This document shows, one piece after another, positions 9,468 through 18,008 of a DNA stretch of 64,000 nucleotides; positions within the stretch are counted from its first letter, which is position 1; each line of letters opens with the position of its first letter. Source of the stretch: Paenibacillus algorifonticola (GTDB taxonomy: Bacteria > Bacillota > Bacilli > Paenibacillales > Paenibacillaceae). A model generated the notes under the pieces. It did no database searches, was not told where the DNA came from, and saw nothing but the letters and a program-made list of their open reading frames with translations. A program made the translations under genes and the position numbers. The stretch lies in contig NZ_LAQO01000025.1 of the NCBI RefSeq assembly GCF_000971975.1, positions 62,001-126,000 of the forward strand, given 5' to 3'.

Positions 9468-10358
9468 ATGCTGATTACCGTATCCAAAGAAGACAAAGCT
9501 GATTTCACCCGCTTGCAGGAGGCCATTGATTCCATCCCGGTGGAATATGCCGAAGCGGTAACGATTCGCATCAGACCGGGAATCTATGAGGAGAAGATCA
9601 CGATTCCAGCCTCTGCCCCGCCAATTTTGCTGCTTGGCGAGGACAGCGAGAAAACCATTCTGACCTGGTCGGACAATGCCCATACGCTGGGGCTGGACGG
9701 GGAGCCGCTCGGAACGTTTCGTTCAGGCACATTAAATGTATTAGCGGAAGCATTCACGGCGGAAAATGTAACCATTCGCAATGCCTCTGGACCAGGCACA
9801 GGCCAGGCCGTAGCGGCGTTCGTCGATGCGGATCGGGCTGTATTCCGCCGCGTCAGGCTGCTGGGTGATCAGGACACGCTGTATACGGGCAAAGGCAAAC
9901 AATATTATAGCGAGTGCTACATTGAAGGCGATGTCGATTATATTTTCGGGGCAGCGACGGTCGTGTTCGACAGCTGCCACCTGCATAACAAACGCTCTAG
10001 AGGCTATATTACAGCCGCCTCGACGCCCGAGGATGCCGCGTTCGGCTATGTATTCCTCGATTGTAAAATTACCGGAGCCGAAGGAGTTGTGGACGTTTAT
10101 TTAGGCAGGCCGTGGCGGCCCTATGCCCATGTTGCCTTCATCCGCACATCGGTGGACGGCTCGATTACACCTGAAGGCTGGCATAACTGGGGGCAGCCGG
10201 ATCGTGAAGCGACAAGCCGCTATGAGGAGTTCGGCAGCTTTGGGGCAGGGGCAGCTTCGGGAGCTCGCGTTTCCTGGTCGAGGCAGCTTTCGGCTGGCGA
10301 AGCGGTTGATTATCGCATCATCACCATCCTTGACGGCTGGCATCCCGAAGGCTACTGA
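9468..10358 (+). CDS. CE8 pectinesterase
   Basis: This 296-residue right-handed beta-helix carbohydrate esterase removes methyl groups from homogalacturonan. The family motifs are intact: GDQDTL with Asp136 (general acid), GDVDYIFG with Asp157 (nucleophile) and LGRPW with Arg214. There is no signal peptide, implying cytoplasmic demethylation of imported oligogalacturonides. The ATG at 9468 is preceded by AAAGGAGCG; a TTG 18 bp upstream overlaps the ribosome-binding region. It is the first gene of a three-gene unit with an esterase (33-bp gap) and a GH105 hydrolase. Confidence 0.93.
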   Translation: MLITVSKEDKADFTRLQEAIDSIPVEYAEAVTIRIRPGIYEEKITIPASAPPILLLGEDSEKTILTWSDNAHTLGLDGEPLGTFRSGTLNVLAEAFTAENVTIRNASGPGTGQAVAAFVDADRAVFRRVRLLGDQDTLYTGKGKQYYSECYIEGDVDYIFGAATVVFDSCHLHNKRSRGYITAASTPEDAAFGYVFLDCKITGAEGVVDVYLGRPWRPYAHVAFIRTSVDGSITPEGWHNWGQPDREATSRYEEFGSFGAGAASGARVSWSRQLSAGEAVDYRIITILDGWHPEGY

Positions 10359-10391
10359 TCAATAGGGCTGCTAATGAGAGAGGGGAACGGC

Positions 10392-11480
10392 ATGACCATA
10401 AAGCTTGAGCATTACTTGCAAACGCTGGTTCAGCGTGCAGCGATGGATAGACAGTCCGTCAGCGCTGGTGCAAATCCCGAACAGCGCCGGGAAACTCTTA
10501 AGGCGGCGTTTGGACGGCTGCTTGGCCATTATCCTGTGAACGAGCCGCAGCATCTGGAGCCACGGCTGTTGGAGCGAACGCCATGCAATGGCTATGTACG
10601 GGAACGCGTTGAAATCGCCACAGTGGATGGACTGCGGATGGCCATGTATGTGCTGCTGCCGCAGAGCCCTGCCGCAGAGCCCGCCCCGGCTGTCATTGCC
10701 TGCCATGGCCACGGCTACGGCAGCCGGGAAATCGTCGGGCTTGACCCGGACGGCTCGGAACGCTCAGGCACTCCGGGCTTGCATAAAGATTTTGCCCTAG
10801 CGCTTGTAAGAGAAGGATATGTGGTTGCAGCTCCTGAGCTGATCGGCTTCGGCGACCGCAGGCTGGATGAGGATAAGGCTGCGGACTCGGCTGTTAAAAA
10901 CTCCTGCTTCATGCTAGCCGCGCATTTGCTGCTAACGGGCCGCACGCTTGCAGGGTTGCGAGTCTATGAGACTTCTAGGGCCATTGATTATTTGCAGCAA
11001 CGGGCCGATGTGGATTCCAATAACATCGCAATCATGGGTATTTCCGGCGGCGGGCTCGTCGCAGGCTTTACGGCGGCTATGGACGACAGAATCCGCTGCG
11101 CGGTAGTCAGCGGTTATGCAAGCCTGTTTGCGGACAGCATTTTGACACGCAATCATTGCTTGGACAATTATATTCCGGGCGTCCTGCTGGAGGCGGAAAT
11201 GCCTGAGCTGCTCGGATTGATCGCGCCGCGCGGTCTGTTTCTGGAATCAGGGGCCGCTGACCACTTATTCCCCAGGGAGCCTGCACGGCAAGCATACGCC
11301 GAGCTGCGCGGCATATATAGCGCAGCCGGGGTGCCAGATGCTGTGCAAGCTGTTTTTTTTGATGGAGGACATGAAATCCATGGAACAGCTGCTTACGCCT
11401 GGCTGCGAAAACAGCTGCTGGAGCATTCGACAATTGCAGGAGGGGATCGTAACGATGACGGAACAACAACAACAGGTTAA
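10392..11480 (+). CDS. Alpha/beta-hydrolase, putative pectin/xylan deacetylase
   Basis: This 362-residue alpha/beta-hydrolase has a probable catalytic triad of Ser218 (GISGGG nucleophile elbow), Asp290 (SGAADHLF) and His327 (GGHEIHG). It resembles the dienelactone-hydrolase/acetyl-esterase group (Pfam Abhydrolase_7-like). Its position between a pectinesterase and an unsaturated uronyl hydrolase suggests that it removes acetyl groups from pectic oligosaccharides; that role is inferred. The ATG at 10392 follows GAGAGGGG, better placed than the ATG at 10374. Its last 26 bp overlap the next gene, implying coupled translation. Confidence 0.82.
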   Translation: MTIKLEHYLQTLVQRAAMDRQSVSAGANPEQRRETLKAAFGRLLGHYPVNEPQHLEPRLLERTPCNGYVRERVEIATVDGLRMAMYVLLPQSPAAEPAPAVIACHGHGYGSREIVGLDPDGSERSGTPGLHKDFALALVREGYVVAAPELIGFGDRRLDEDKAADSAVKNSCFMLAAHLLLTGRTLAGLRVYETSRAIDYLQQRADVDSNNIAIMGISGGGLVAGFTAAMDDRIRCAVVSGYASLFADSILTRNHCLDNYIPGVLLEAEMPELLGLIAPRGLFLESGAADHLFPREPARQAYAELRGIYSAAGVPDAVQAVFFDGGHEIHGTAAYAWLRKQLLEHSTIAGGDRNDDGTTTTG

Positions 11481-12582
11481 TATGACAGGATGGGCGGGTA
11501 AAATAGCTGATACAATAATGAGCCAATGCGACTCAGACGGCTATCACGATTACCCAATGGAGCGTTGGGCCTATGTACCCGGCATGCTGCTGATGGCGAT
11601 GGCCCGTGCGGGCATTCAACTGAACGAAAAAAGGTACTATCATTTCATGCAGCTCCATATGGACCACTACATCGAAGCAGACGGAACGATTCGCTCCTAT
11701 ACGCTGGAGGAATACAATCTGGATCAGATCAATCAGGGCAAAAATCTATTTTTTCAATATGAGAATACAGTTGAAAAACGCTATTCGAAGGCCGCCGATA
11801 CATTGGCTGCCCAATTGATTAGCCAGCCCCGCACCTCCGAGGGCGGCTTCTGGCATAAAAAAGTATACCCCTTCCAAATGTGGCTCGATGGGCTGTATAT
11901 GGCCTCCCCTTTTCTGGCGGAATATGCGAAAGTGTTTGACCGTCCGGAGCTGCTGAGTGAGGTTGCACATCAACTGCTGCTTGTTGAGCGCAGAACCCGC
12001 GACAAACGTACGGGACTGCTTTATCACGGCTGGGATGAATCGGGAGAGCAGGAATGGGCGGACTCGCTTACCGGCCTGTCTTCGCATTTTTGGAGTCGGG
12101 CGATGGGCTGGTATGCGATGGCTTTGGTCGATTGTCTGGAGCATTTCCCGGTTGACCATCCTAAACGCGGTACTATTATCGGGATTTTTCAGCGGATGTG
12201 CCATGCTCTTGTCGACGTGCAGGATCAAGGCAGCGGCTTATGGTATCAGGTGCTTGATCAAGGCAAACGCAAAGGCAATTATCTGGAGGCGACAGGTTCA
12301 ATCATGTTCGTCTACGCGATGGCTAAGGGCCTGCGTCTTCGTTATCTGGAGCCCGGCTTCCGCAATGCCATGCTGCAAGGGTATGAAGGCATTATCCGCC
12401 ACTTGGTCACAGAGGATAGTCAAGGCGTCCACCTTCATCAAATATGCCATGGCGCGGGACTCAGCAAAGATCGCAACGGCTCATTCGACTACTACATTTC
12501 CGAGGCGGTCGTTTCTGACCATTATATGGGTATTGGTCCCCTGCTGCTTGCCTCGCTTGAAGTTGAACGTTATTTGGAGTAA
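11455..12582 (+). CDS. GH105 unsaturated rhamnogalacturonyl hydrolase
   Basis: This 375-residue (alpha/alpha)6-barrel enzyme of the YteR/YesR type removes the unsaturated uronic acid left by pectate or rhamnogalacturonan lyases. The signatures KVYPFQMWLDGLYMA (Asp145, equivalent to the catalytic Asp of YteR), FWSRAMGWYAMAL, YLEATGSIMFVYAMAKGLR and SDHYMGIGPLLLAS are present. Length is usual for the family. The ATG at 11455 has AGGAGGGG upstream and lies inside the end of the preceding esterase gene. It completes an intracellular route: demethylation (CE8), deacetylation, then hydrolysis. Confidence 0.92.
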   Translation: MTEQQQQVNMTGWAGKIADTIMSQCDSDGYHDYPMERWAYVPGMLLMAMARAGIQLNEKRYYHFMQLHMDHYIEADGTIRSYTLEEYNLDQINQGKNLFFQYENTVEKRYSKAADTLAAQLISQPRTSEGGFWHKKVYPFQMWLDGLYMASPFLAEYAKVFDRPELLSEVAHQLLLVERRTRDKRTGLLYHGWDESGEQEWADSLTGLSSHFWSRAMGWYAMALVDCLEHFPVDHPKRGTIIGIFQRMCHALVDVQDQGSGLWYQVLDQGKRKGNYLEATGSIMFVYAMAKGLRLRYLEPGFRNAMLQGYEGIIRHLVTEDSQGVHLHQICHGAGLSKDRNGSFDYYISEAVVSDHYMGIGPLLLASLEVERYLE

Positions 12583-12660
12583 TAGGCACCAGCTTGGAAG
12601 TACGCTCACGCAGCCTTCATAGATGAGGTGCCGCACTTCGCTATTCGATCCGTTATATGA

Positions 12661-12690
12661 AAAAAGGCCCGCATATTCATATGCGGGCTT
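12661..12690. terminator. Bidirectional rho-independent terminator
   Basis: GCCCGCATAT and ATATGCGGGC form a perfect inverted repeat flanked by T-rich runs on both strands (a longer run on the minus strand). It can end the GH105 transcript and also the small gene 12712-12810, whose stop codon is 22 bp away. Confidence 0.8.
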
Positions 12691-12711
12691 TGTGAAAGTA
12701 TAAGGTTTAAT

Positions 12712-12810
12712 TTAGTGGTAGCCTTCGTAGTCCTCTTCTCCTGGTGCTGTAAGCGATTCCCTAATTACATAGACGAAAGCACAGACGAGGATGCCAGCGA
12801 TTATACTCAT
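12712..12810 (-). CDS. Small (32-residue) putative membrane peptide
   Basis: This short gene encodes MSIIAGILVCAFVYVI, a single hydrophobic segment, followed by a polar acidic tail rich in Glu, Asp, Gly and Tyr. GGAG lies 8 nt before the ATG at 12810 (another ATG at 12816 is too close to it), and a strong terminator stands 22 bp beyond the stop. Start signal, membrane segment, charged tail and terminator together support a real gene. The function is unknown; the composition resembles small membrane peptides of sporulating Firmicutes. The rest of the gap up to ylbJ (12811-13063) holds nothing I recognise. Confidence 0.6.
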   Translation of the reverse strand: MSIIAGILVCAFVYVIRESLTAPGEEDYEGYH

Positions 12811-13063
12811 TCTCATCACTCCAAGCATTCAAAGGTAATTCCATTGTACCATAAAATAATCCCGCGTCTACCCTTTTTGCAAGCGTTTTCTTTCTGGGAC
12901 TGAAAATATTTTTATAGGCTTTTCCTCCTTTGCAAGTGATGGATGTCCTAGTTTCTGCATAAAGATGATAAAAGGACTTCTGCCAGGTCTACGGGCTGCT
13001 TGCCTATTTTCCGGGACAAGTCCCTTTGACTGTGAAGCGCCATTTTGAGGGGAGGTCTTGACC

Positions 13064-14206
13064 ATGCTGCGCACGCTCTCGCATCCCGCTGCCTTAACAG
13101 GATTAGCCGCTGTATTCCTTACCCTGTTAATGGCCGTATTTCCGAATGAAGCGCTGGAATCTGCCCTGCGGGGCTTATCCATATGGTGGCAGGTGCTATT
13201 TCCCGCCCTTTTTCCCTTCTTCGTCATTTCCGAGCTGCTGCTTGGCTTTGGCATCGTCCATTTTTTCGGCAAGCTGCTGGACCCGCTCATGCGCCCACTG
13301 TTCAAGCTTCCGGGTATTGGCAGCTTCGTTGTGGCGATGGGCTATATATCCGGCTACCCGGTTGGGGCAAGGCTGACAGCAAAGCTCTATGAGCAGCGGC
13401 TCATCAACCGTACAGAGGGAGAACGGCTTGTCGCCTTTACGACGACGTCTGATCCCATTTTCCTAATTGGCGCTGTATCCGTCGGCTTCTTCCACAATGT
13501 CGCTCTGGCGCCTGTGCTCGCCGCCGCCCATTATGGCGGCGCGCTCATCATCGGCCTGCTCATGCGCTTCCACGACCCGCATGCGCCGATTACCGAATCT
13601 CGGCGCAGCGGCAGCCTGTGGGGGCGCGGCACAAGGCCCGGCTTGGCACACCATCAGCCGCTGCTTACGACGTCAACGCAGCACTCGCAGCACTCGCGCT
13701 CGCTACGCCGCTCGCGCCTTGCGGACGCGCTGAAGGCGATGCACGAGGCACGCCTGCTCGACGGACGCGGCCTCGGCCAGCTGCTTCAGGAAGCGATTCA
13801 ATCAGCGCTGCGGCTTATGATCGTCGTCGGCGGCCTCGTTGTTTTTTTCTCCGTCATTATGGAGATGCTGACGTCAGCTGGCCTGATTACCGTGCTTGCT
13901 GCCATGCTGCGGCAGCTGTTCGAGCTGCTTGGACTTCCGCCAGCGCTCGCAGATGCCGCCATTTTCGGCCTGTTCGAAGTAACGCTCGGCGCCCGCGCCG
14001 CCGGTGAAGCTGGCACAGGCCTGCTGCATCAAACGGCAATCGCAGCGTGGGTGCTGTCATGGGGAGGCTTGTCCGTCCACGCACAGGTGGCCAGCCTTGT
14101 CAGCAAAACCGATATGCGCTACAAGCCGCTTATGCTCGCAAGGCTGCTGCACAGTTTTATCGCATTTGGTCTCGTTTATGCGCTATGGGGATGGCTCGGG
14201 CCCTAA
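13064..14206 (+). CDS. ylbJ: Sporulation integral membrane protein YlbJ
   Basis: This 380-residue multi-pass membrane protein carries the nucleoside-recognition (gate) domain in two halves: WWQVLFPALFPFFVISELLL / GYISGYPVGARLTAKLYE near the N-terminus, and a matching C-terminal half after residue 245. B. subtilis ylbJ is needed for heat-resistant spores and is expressed in the mother cell. The connecting cytoplasmic loop (about 185-235) is unusually rich in Arg, Ser and His. The ATG at 13064 follows GGGGAGG by 8 nt; a TTG six bases upstream is too close. It is monocistronic, with nadK about 110 bp downstream. Confidence 0.9.
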   Translation: MLRTLSHPAALTGLAAVFLTLLMAVFPNEALESALRGLSIWWQVLFPALFPFFVISELLLGFGIVHFFGKLLDPLMRPLFKLPGIGSFVVAMGYISGYPVGARLTAKLYEQRLINRTEGERLVAFTTTSDPIFLIGAVSVGFFHNVALAPVLAAAHYGGALIIGLLMRFHDPHAPITESRRSGSLWGRGTRPGLAHHQPLLTTSTQHSQHSRSLRRSRLADALKAMHEARLLDGRGLGQLLQEAIQSALRLMIVVGGLVVFFSVIMEMLTSAGLITVLAAMLRQLFELLGLPPALADAAIFGLFEVTLGARAAGEAGTGLLHQTAIAAWVLSWGGLSVHAQVASLVSKTDMRYKPLMLARLLHSFIAFGLVYALWGWLGP

Positions 14207-14313
14207 TACCCAGATTTATCGGATGAAATACGCTTCGCGCATTGAATTTACGGCTGTATTCCGATATCATTTAAGGGAACGTAACCAGAAGATTTGAAAA
14301 GGGGCTGCATTCC

Positions 14314-15111
14314 TTGAAATATGCCGTTATCGACAGAGGCGATTCCATATCCCAGTCACTGGCGGAACAGTTCCATACGCTGGCTGCGGAGCGCGGCTTC
14401 ATTCGAAATGACGACGCGCCTGAAATTGTCGTATCCATCGGTGGAGACGGCACGCTGCTGCAGGCTTTTCACAAATATGTTGATCGCATTATGGATGTCG
14501 CCTTTGTAGGGGTACATACCGGACATTTGGGCTTTTATGCCGATTGGCAAAAAAATGAGCTGCCCGAGCTCGTCGCTCTAATGGCGGAGAAGGAGCTTAG
14601 CATCGTCCGCTATCCACTCGCTGAAATTGAGGTCGAGACGACCGAGGGAAAATTTCATTATATGGCGCTGAACGAGTTCACGCTTAAAGGGGTAGACGGC
14701 ACGCTAGTTGCTCAAATCAATGTCAATGATGAGCCTTTCGAAATGTTCCGTGGCGATGGTATCGTCATTTCGACGCCTTCAGGCAGTACCGCCTATAATA
14801 AAAGCGTTGGGGGCGCTATCGTCCATCCGTCCATTTCATCGATACAAATTGCCGAAATTGCTTCCATTAACAATCGCGTCTTCCGGACGCTGGGCTCTTC
14901 GCTGCTGCTGCCGCAGCATCATCACTGCGACATTATCTCGAAGAAAAACCAGCGAATGCTGCTGACCATCGACCAGCTCAGCATTTTGCGCAGCGACATT
15001 TTATCGATACGCTGCAATGTGTCGAGCCGCAAGGTCAGCTTCGCCCGCTATCGCCCCTTCCCGTTCTGGAACCGCGTCCGTGACGCATTCGTGGATATGC
15101 ACGAAGTATAA
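14314..15111 (+). CDS. nadK: NAD kinase
   Basis: This 265-residue cytosolic enzyme phosphorylates NAD to NADP. The ATP-NAD kinase motifs are clear: SIGGDGTLL (Gly43-Asp45), ALNEFTLK with the NE pair, and the substrate loop SGSTAYNKSVGG followed by AIVHP. Length equals the usual 265-267 residues of the two Bacillus enzymes. Translation starts at TTG 14314, with AAAGGGG 9 nt upstream; the nearby ATG is out of frame. A strong terminator follows directly. Confidence 0.95.
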   Translation: MKYAVIDRGDSISQSLAEQFHTLAAERGFIRNDDAPEIVVSIGGDGTLLQAFHKYVDRIMDVAFVGVHTGHLGFYADWQKNELPELVALMAEKELSIVRYPLAEIEVETTEGKFHYMALNEFTLKGVDGTLVAQINVNDEPFEMFRGDGIVISTPSGSTAYNKSVGGAIVHPSISSIQIAEIASINNRVFRTLGSSLLLPQHHHCDIISKKNQRMLLTIDQLSILRSDILSIRCNVSSRKVSFARYRPFPFWNRVRDAFVDMHEV

Positions 15112-15133
15112 AGCAGAGCAAGCGCCGAGCAAA

Positions 15134-15180
15134 GAAGCTGCTCCTCAGGCGATTAGCCTGCAGGGCAGCTTCTTGTTTTT
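15134..15180. terminator. Terminator shared by nadK and a convergent AraC gene
   Basis: GAAGCTGCTCCTCAGGC and GCCTGCAGGGCAGCTTC form a long imperfect stem, followed on the plus strand by TTGTTTTT. Its end touches the stop codon of the minus-strand AraC gene at 15179, so the two genes share one hairpin. Confidence 0.85.
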
Positions 15181-15568
15181 ATTTAAATAGCTCCTCGTTC
15201 ATCACGCTGCCTTCTTCCTTGCTCACATCCTTCTGCTTGCCATAACGGGAAGGCGGAATGCCCACCATGCGGTGGAAGATGCGGCTAAAATAAAATTCAT
15301 CGCCATAGCCGACTGCGGCCGATACTTCCTTAACCGGACCTGCATTATGGTAAAGCAGGCGCTTAGCCCGCTCAATGCGCAATCTCGTTAAATATTTAAT
15401 TGGCGGCTCCTTCATCGTTTGTTTAAACAGCCGGGAGTATGAGCTTGTTGTCAGTCCCGCCATTGAGGATAACGTAACCATATCGATTTTGTCATGAAAA
15501 TGAGTTTGCATGTAGTGTATCGTCTTCTCAATCAGTCTCTTCGATCCATTCAACGATGTTTCTCCCAT
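15179..15568 (-). CDS. Stand-alone AraC DNA-binding domain protein
   Basis: This 129-residue protein is almost only an AraC DNA-binding domain (residues 10-110) with two helix-turn-helix units (MVTLSSMAGLTTSSYSRLFK and VKEVSAAVGYGDEFYFSRIF); no sensor domain is present. Its second unit resembles that of the Btr-like regulator at 26559-28151 (GFGSEFYFSRVF). The ATG at 15568 has AGAGGAG 8 nt upstream. It lies 29 bp below the last LLM monooxygenase gene and is probably the last gene of that operon. It may be a partner-dependent regulator, or a remnant of a longer protein that kept only its DNA-binding part. Confidence 0.8.
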   Translation of the reverse strand: MGETSLNGSKRLIEKTIHYMQTHFHDKIDMVTLSSMAGLTTSSYSRLFKQTMKEPPIKYLTRLRIERAKRLLYHNAGPVKEVSAAVGYGDEFYFSRIFHRMVGIPPSRYGKQKDVSKEEGSVMNEELFK

Positions 15569-15597
15569 AGCGCTCACTCCTCTGGCTAATTAAAACC

Positions 15598-16887
15598 TTA
15601 GACCTTGCAGTGCTGAGCCGGCGCCTTAAGCCCCAAACGCTCACGTAATGATGCTCCTTCATAGGCTGTTCGAAACAGCCCTCTATTTTGCAGCTCAGGA
15701 ATGACCTTTTCCACAAAAGCTTCCAGTCCGCTTGGAAAAATTTGCGGCATCACATTAAATCCATCCGCCGCTCCGCTGTGAAACCATTTTTCCATTTCAT
15801 CTGCAAGCTGCACCGCCGTTCCCGTAAAAGCATAGTGGCCGCGCCCATTCGCAAAGCGGTGAACAAACTGGCGAATCGTCATCTGCTCCTCTTCGATAAG
15901 CTCAAGCAGCAGCGATTGGCGGCTTTTCAGCGAATTAATTTCGCCAAGCGATTTTGCCAAATGCAGCGGCACCGGGCCATCGAGCGGGTACGAGGACAAA
16001 TCTGCGGCGAAGCGCCGCGATAATCGCCTCAGCGCATCCTCCATATGAACGAGCTGATTCAGCTCTTCTTCCAGCTCACGAGCTTCCCCAAGCGTATCCG
16101 CTACGATCGGGCATAGCCCCGGCATGATCAACAGCTCGCCAGCCTTTCTTCCGTAAGCCGGAAGACGCCCTTTGACGTCTGTATAAAAAGCACGAGCCGC
16201 TTCAAAGGTTTGCTGGGCTGTAAAAATAACGTCGGCCATTTCCGCGCCCATCGCTTTTCCGCTTTCCGAGGAGCCCGCTTGGACGAGCACCGGATAGCCC
16301 TGCGGCAGGCGAGGAGCATCAAGCGGCCCTTTCACCTCATAATGACGAGTAGAACCAACACCGTTAGTGGAGCCAGCGTCATTAACAGCGACTCCTTCCA
16401 CACAGCTGTCCCACAGCTGCTTCGCAACCTCAACAAATTCCTTCGCTAGCTGGTAGCGCTGTGCATGCTCGGGATGGGCTGCTCGGCCAAAATTAAAAGC
16501 CGTCTCATCCGCGCTTCCCGTCACAATATTCCAGCCTGCCCGGCCACCGCTAATATGATCTAGCGTCGCTGCCTGCCGGGCGAGATGATACGGCTCATAA
16601 TAGGTTGTACCAACCGTCGCGATCAGCCCGATATGGCTAGTTGCAGCGGACAGCGCCCCGAGCAGCGTCGTCGCTTCAAGCTTATTGATTTTACCGAAGT
16701 AGGCATCGCTTACAAAAATAGAATCCATCAGCCCACGCTCAGCCACTTGCGCCAAATGGCGGTAATAGCTAATATCCAGCGTCTGCCGCGGCTGCATATC
16801 GGGATGCCGCCAGGCCGCTTCATGATGGCCGGTACCATGTATAAATACGTTTAAGCGAATTTGGCGATTGTCCTCATTCAGCTGCAA
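15598..16887 (-). CDS. LLM flavin monooxygenase, NtaA/DszA type (array gene 5)
   Basis: This 429-residue member of the bacterial-luciferase-like, FMNH2-dependent monooxygenases of the long NtaA/SnaA/DszA/EmoA type uses reduced flavin and O2 to oxidise C-N or C-S compounds. Conserved: GTGHHEAAWRHP near the N-terminus, ISGGRAGWNIVTGS, VLVQAGSSESGK and the C-terminal VIPELQNRGLFRTAYEG. It is the most divergent intact paralogue of the array (FVSDAYFGKINKLEATTLL where the others read LADSYGLPPT). Translation probably begins at TTG 16887, overlapping a GGGGAG stretch; the start is not certain. Substrate unknown. Confidence 0.85.
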   Translation of the reverse strand: MQLNEDNRQIRLNVFIHGTGHHEAAWRHPDMQPRQTLDISYYRHLAQVAERGLMDSIFVSDAYFGKINKLEATTLLGALSAATSHIGLIATVGTTYYEPYHLARQAATLDHISGGRAGWNIVTGSADETAFNFGRAAHPEHAQRYQLAKEFVEVAKQLWDSCVEGVAVNDAGSTNGVGSTRHYEVKGPLDAPRLPQGYPVLVQAGSSESGKAMGAEMADVIFTAQQTFEAARAFYTDVKGRLPAYGRKAGELLIMPGLCPIVADTLGEARELEEELNQLVHMEDALRRLSRRFAADLSSYPLDGPVPLHLAKSLGEINSLKSRQSLLLELIEEEQMTIRQFVHRFANGRGHYAFTGTAVQLADEMEKWFHSGAADGFNVMPQIFPSGLEAFVEKVIPELQNRGLFRTAYEGASLRERLGLKAPAQHCKV

Positions 16888-16895
16888 TCTCCCCT

Positions 16896-18008
16896 TTATC
16901 GTATGACGTGAAATTGGTTGATCGGCCGCGAAAGTCCCAATTGCTCACGCAGCGATGTACTGCTGCTTCCTGTCTGGCGGAACATCCCTCTCCTCTGCAG
17001 CTCAGGAATAACCTGCTCTGCAAAATATCCAAAGCTGTCTAGCGCCGCCTGCAGCGGCGGCTGAATATGAAAGCCGTCAACCGCACCCGAATGATGCCAT
17101 AGCTGGATCCAATCAGCTATTTCTTCGGCGGTTCCTGCACAGCAAAGTCGCCCTCGGGCTGTTTTTCCTCCTCCTCCGACCGTGCCCAACCGAAGGTCCA
17201 CTTCGGAGATGCTGCCAGCTGTCACTGCGATTGGAGTCAGGCTTGCTAAAATTCGGCCTTGCTCCGGCTGCCTTCCCTGCTGGCGCAGCAGCTCTCGCAG
17301 CTCCAAGCTTAGCTCAATCGCCTCTTCCAGCGAGTTCGGCTCAATAATCATTACATCCGCCACGCGAGCAGCAGCCAGCTTGTCGTCCTGCGTCCTAATT
17401 GGGACTACGATTGGCGGATGGCCCTGCGGCGGCCTAGCAATATTCAGCGGCCCCCGCGTGCTGTAATAGCGTCCTGTATAATTCACCTCGCGCACCTTGG
17501 CCTCATCAAACTGCATGCCTGCCTGCTTATCATAAATGAGCGCATCGTCATCCCAGCTGTCCCACAGCTGCTGCATCGCCTCAGCGAATTCCACAGCGGC
17601 GGAAGCTTCATAGCCGTGCGGTCGCAATTGCTCCTTGCTCACTCGGCCGAAATTCGCAGCCGCTGCCTCCTGCCCCGGAAGCGTAAGACAGCCAGCTCTG
17701 CCGCTGCTCATATAATCCAGCGCTGCCAGCTTGCGCGCTGCATGAAAAGGCTCATAAAACGCGGAGTGGACTTCCGCGATCAGCCCAATCGTGCTCGTAG
17801 AAGCCGACAAGGCTGCCAGCAAAGTGAAGGGCTCCAGCACAGGCGAAGATGGTGCGGGCTTCTCCAAACGGCTGCTTTCCGGCGCAATCAAGGCGTGCAG
17901 CAGTGCCCGCTCAGCCATCTCCGCCAGCTGCACACATTGCTGGTAATTGAGGCCATCGACGGCTGCACTCATATAAAGCTGTCTATTACTGCTCTTGCCG
18001 CCCATCAT
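16896..18008 (-). CDS. Degenerate LLM monooxygenase paralogue (array gene 4)
   Basis: This 370-residue member of the same LLM family is much altered. It lacks the N-terminal GHHEAxWRHP block, reads RAGCLTLPG where the others have RAGWNIVTS, and is missing most of a segment of roughly 80 residues between the DIKSRM-like and TASSRGH-like blocks. The C-terminus (VIPELQRRGMFRQ, LREQLGLSRP) is retained. The frame is open and its ATG overlaps the stop of the preceding gene by 4 bp, so it is translated. It may be catalytically dead, act as a partner subunit, or have gained a new substrate. Confidence 0.75.
   Translation of the reverse strand: MMGGKSSNRQLYMSAAVDGLNYQQCVQLAEMAERALLHALIAPESSRLEKPAPSSPVLEPFTLLAALSASTSTIGLIAEVHSAFYEPFHAARKLAALDYMSSGRAGCLTLPGQEAAAANFGRVSKEQLRPHGYEASAAVEFAEAMQQLWDSWDDDALIYDKQAGMQFDEAKVREVNYTGRYYSTRGPLNIARPPQGHPPIVVPIRTQDDKLAAARVADVMIIEPNSLEEAIELSLELRELLRQQGRQPEQGRILASLTPIAVTAGSISEVDLRLGTVGGGGKTARGRLCCAGTAEEIADWIQLWHHSGAVDGFHIQPPLQAALDSFGYFAEQVIPELQRRGMFRQTGSSSTSLREQLGLSRPINQFHVIR

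Noticed and set aside
11957..12622. Alternative frame of 221 codons inside the GH105 gene
   Set aside because: GH105 motifs are all in the other frame and this one has no start signal.
12868..13305. Minus-strand frame overlapping the start of ylbJ
   Set aside because: Basic, Ser/Arg-rich product without motifs and no ribosome-binding site; ylbJ is clear on the other strand.
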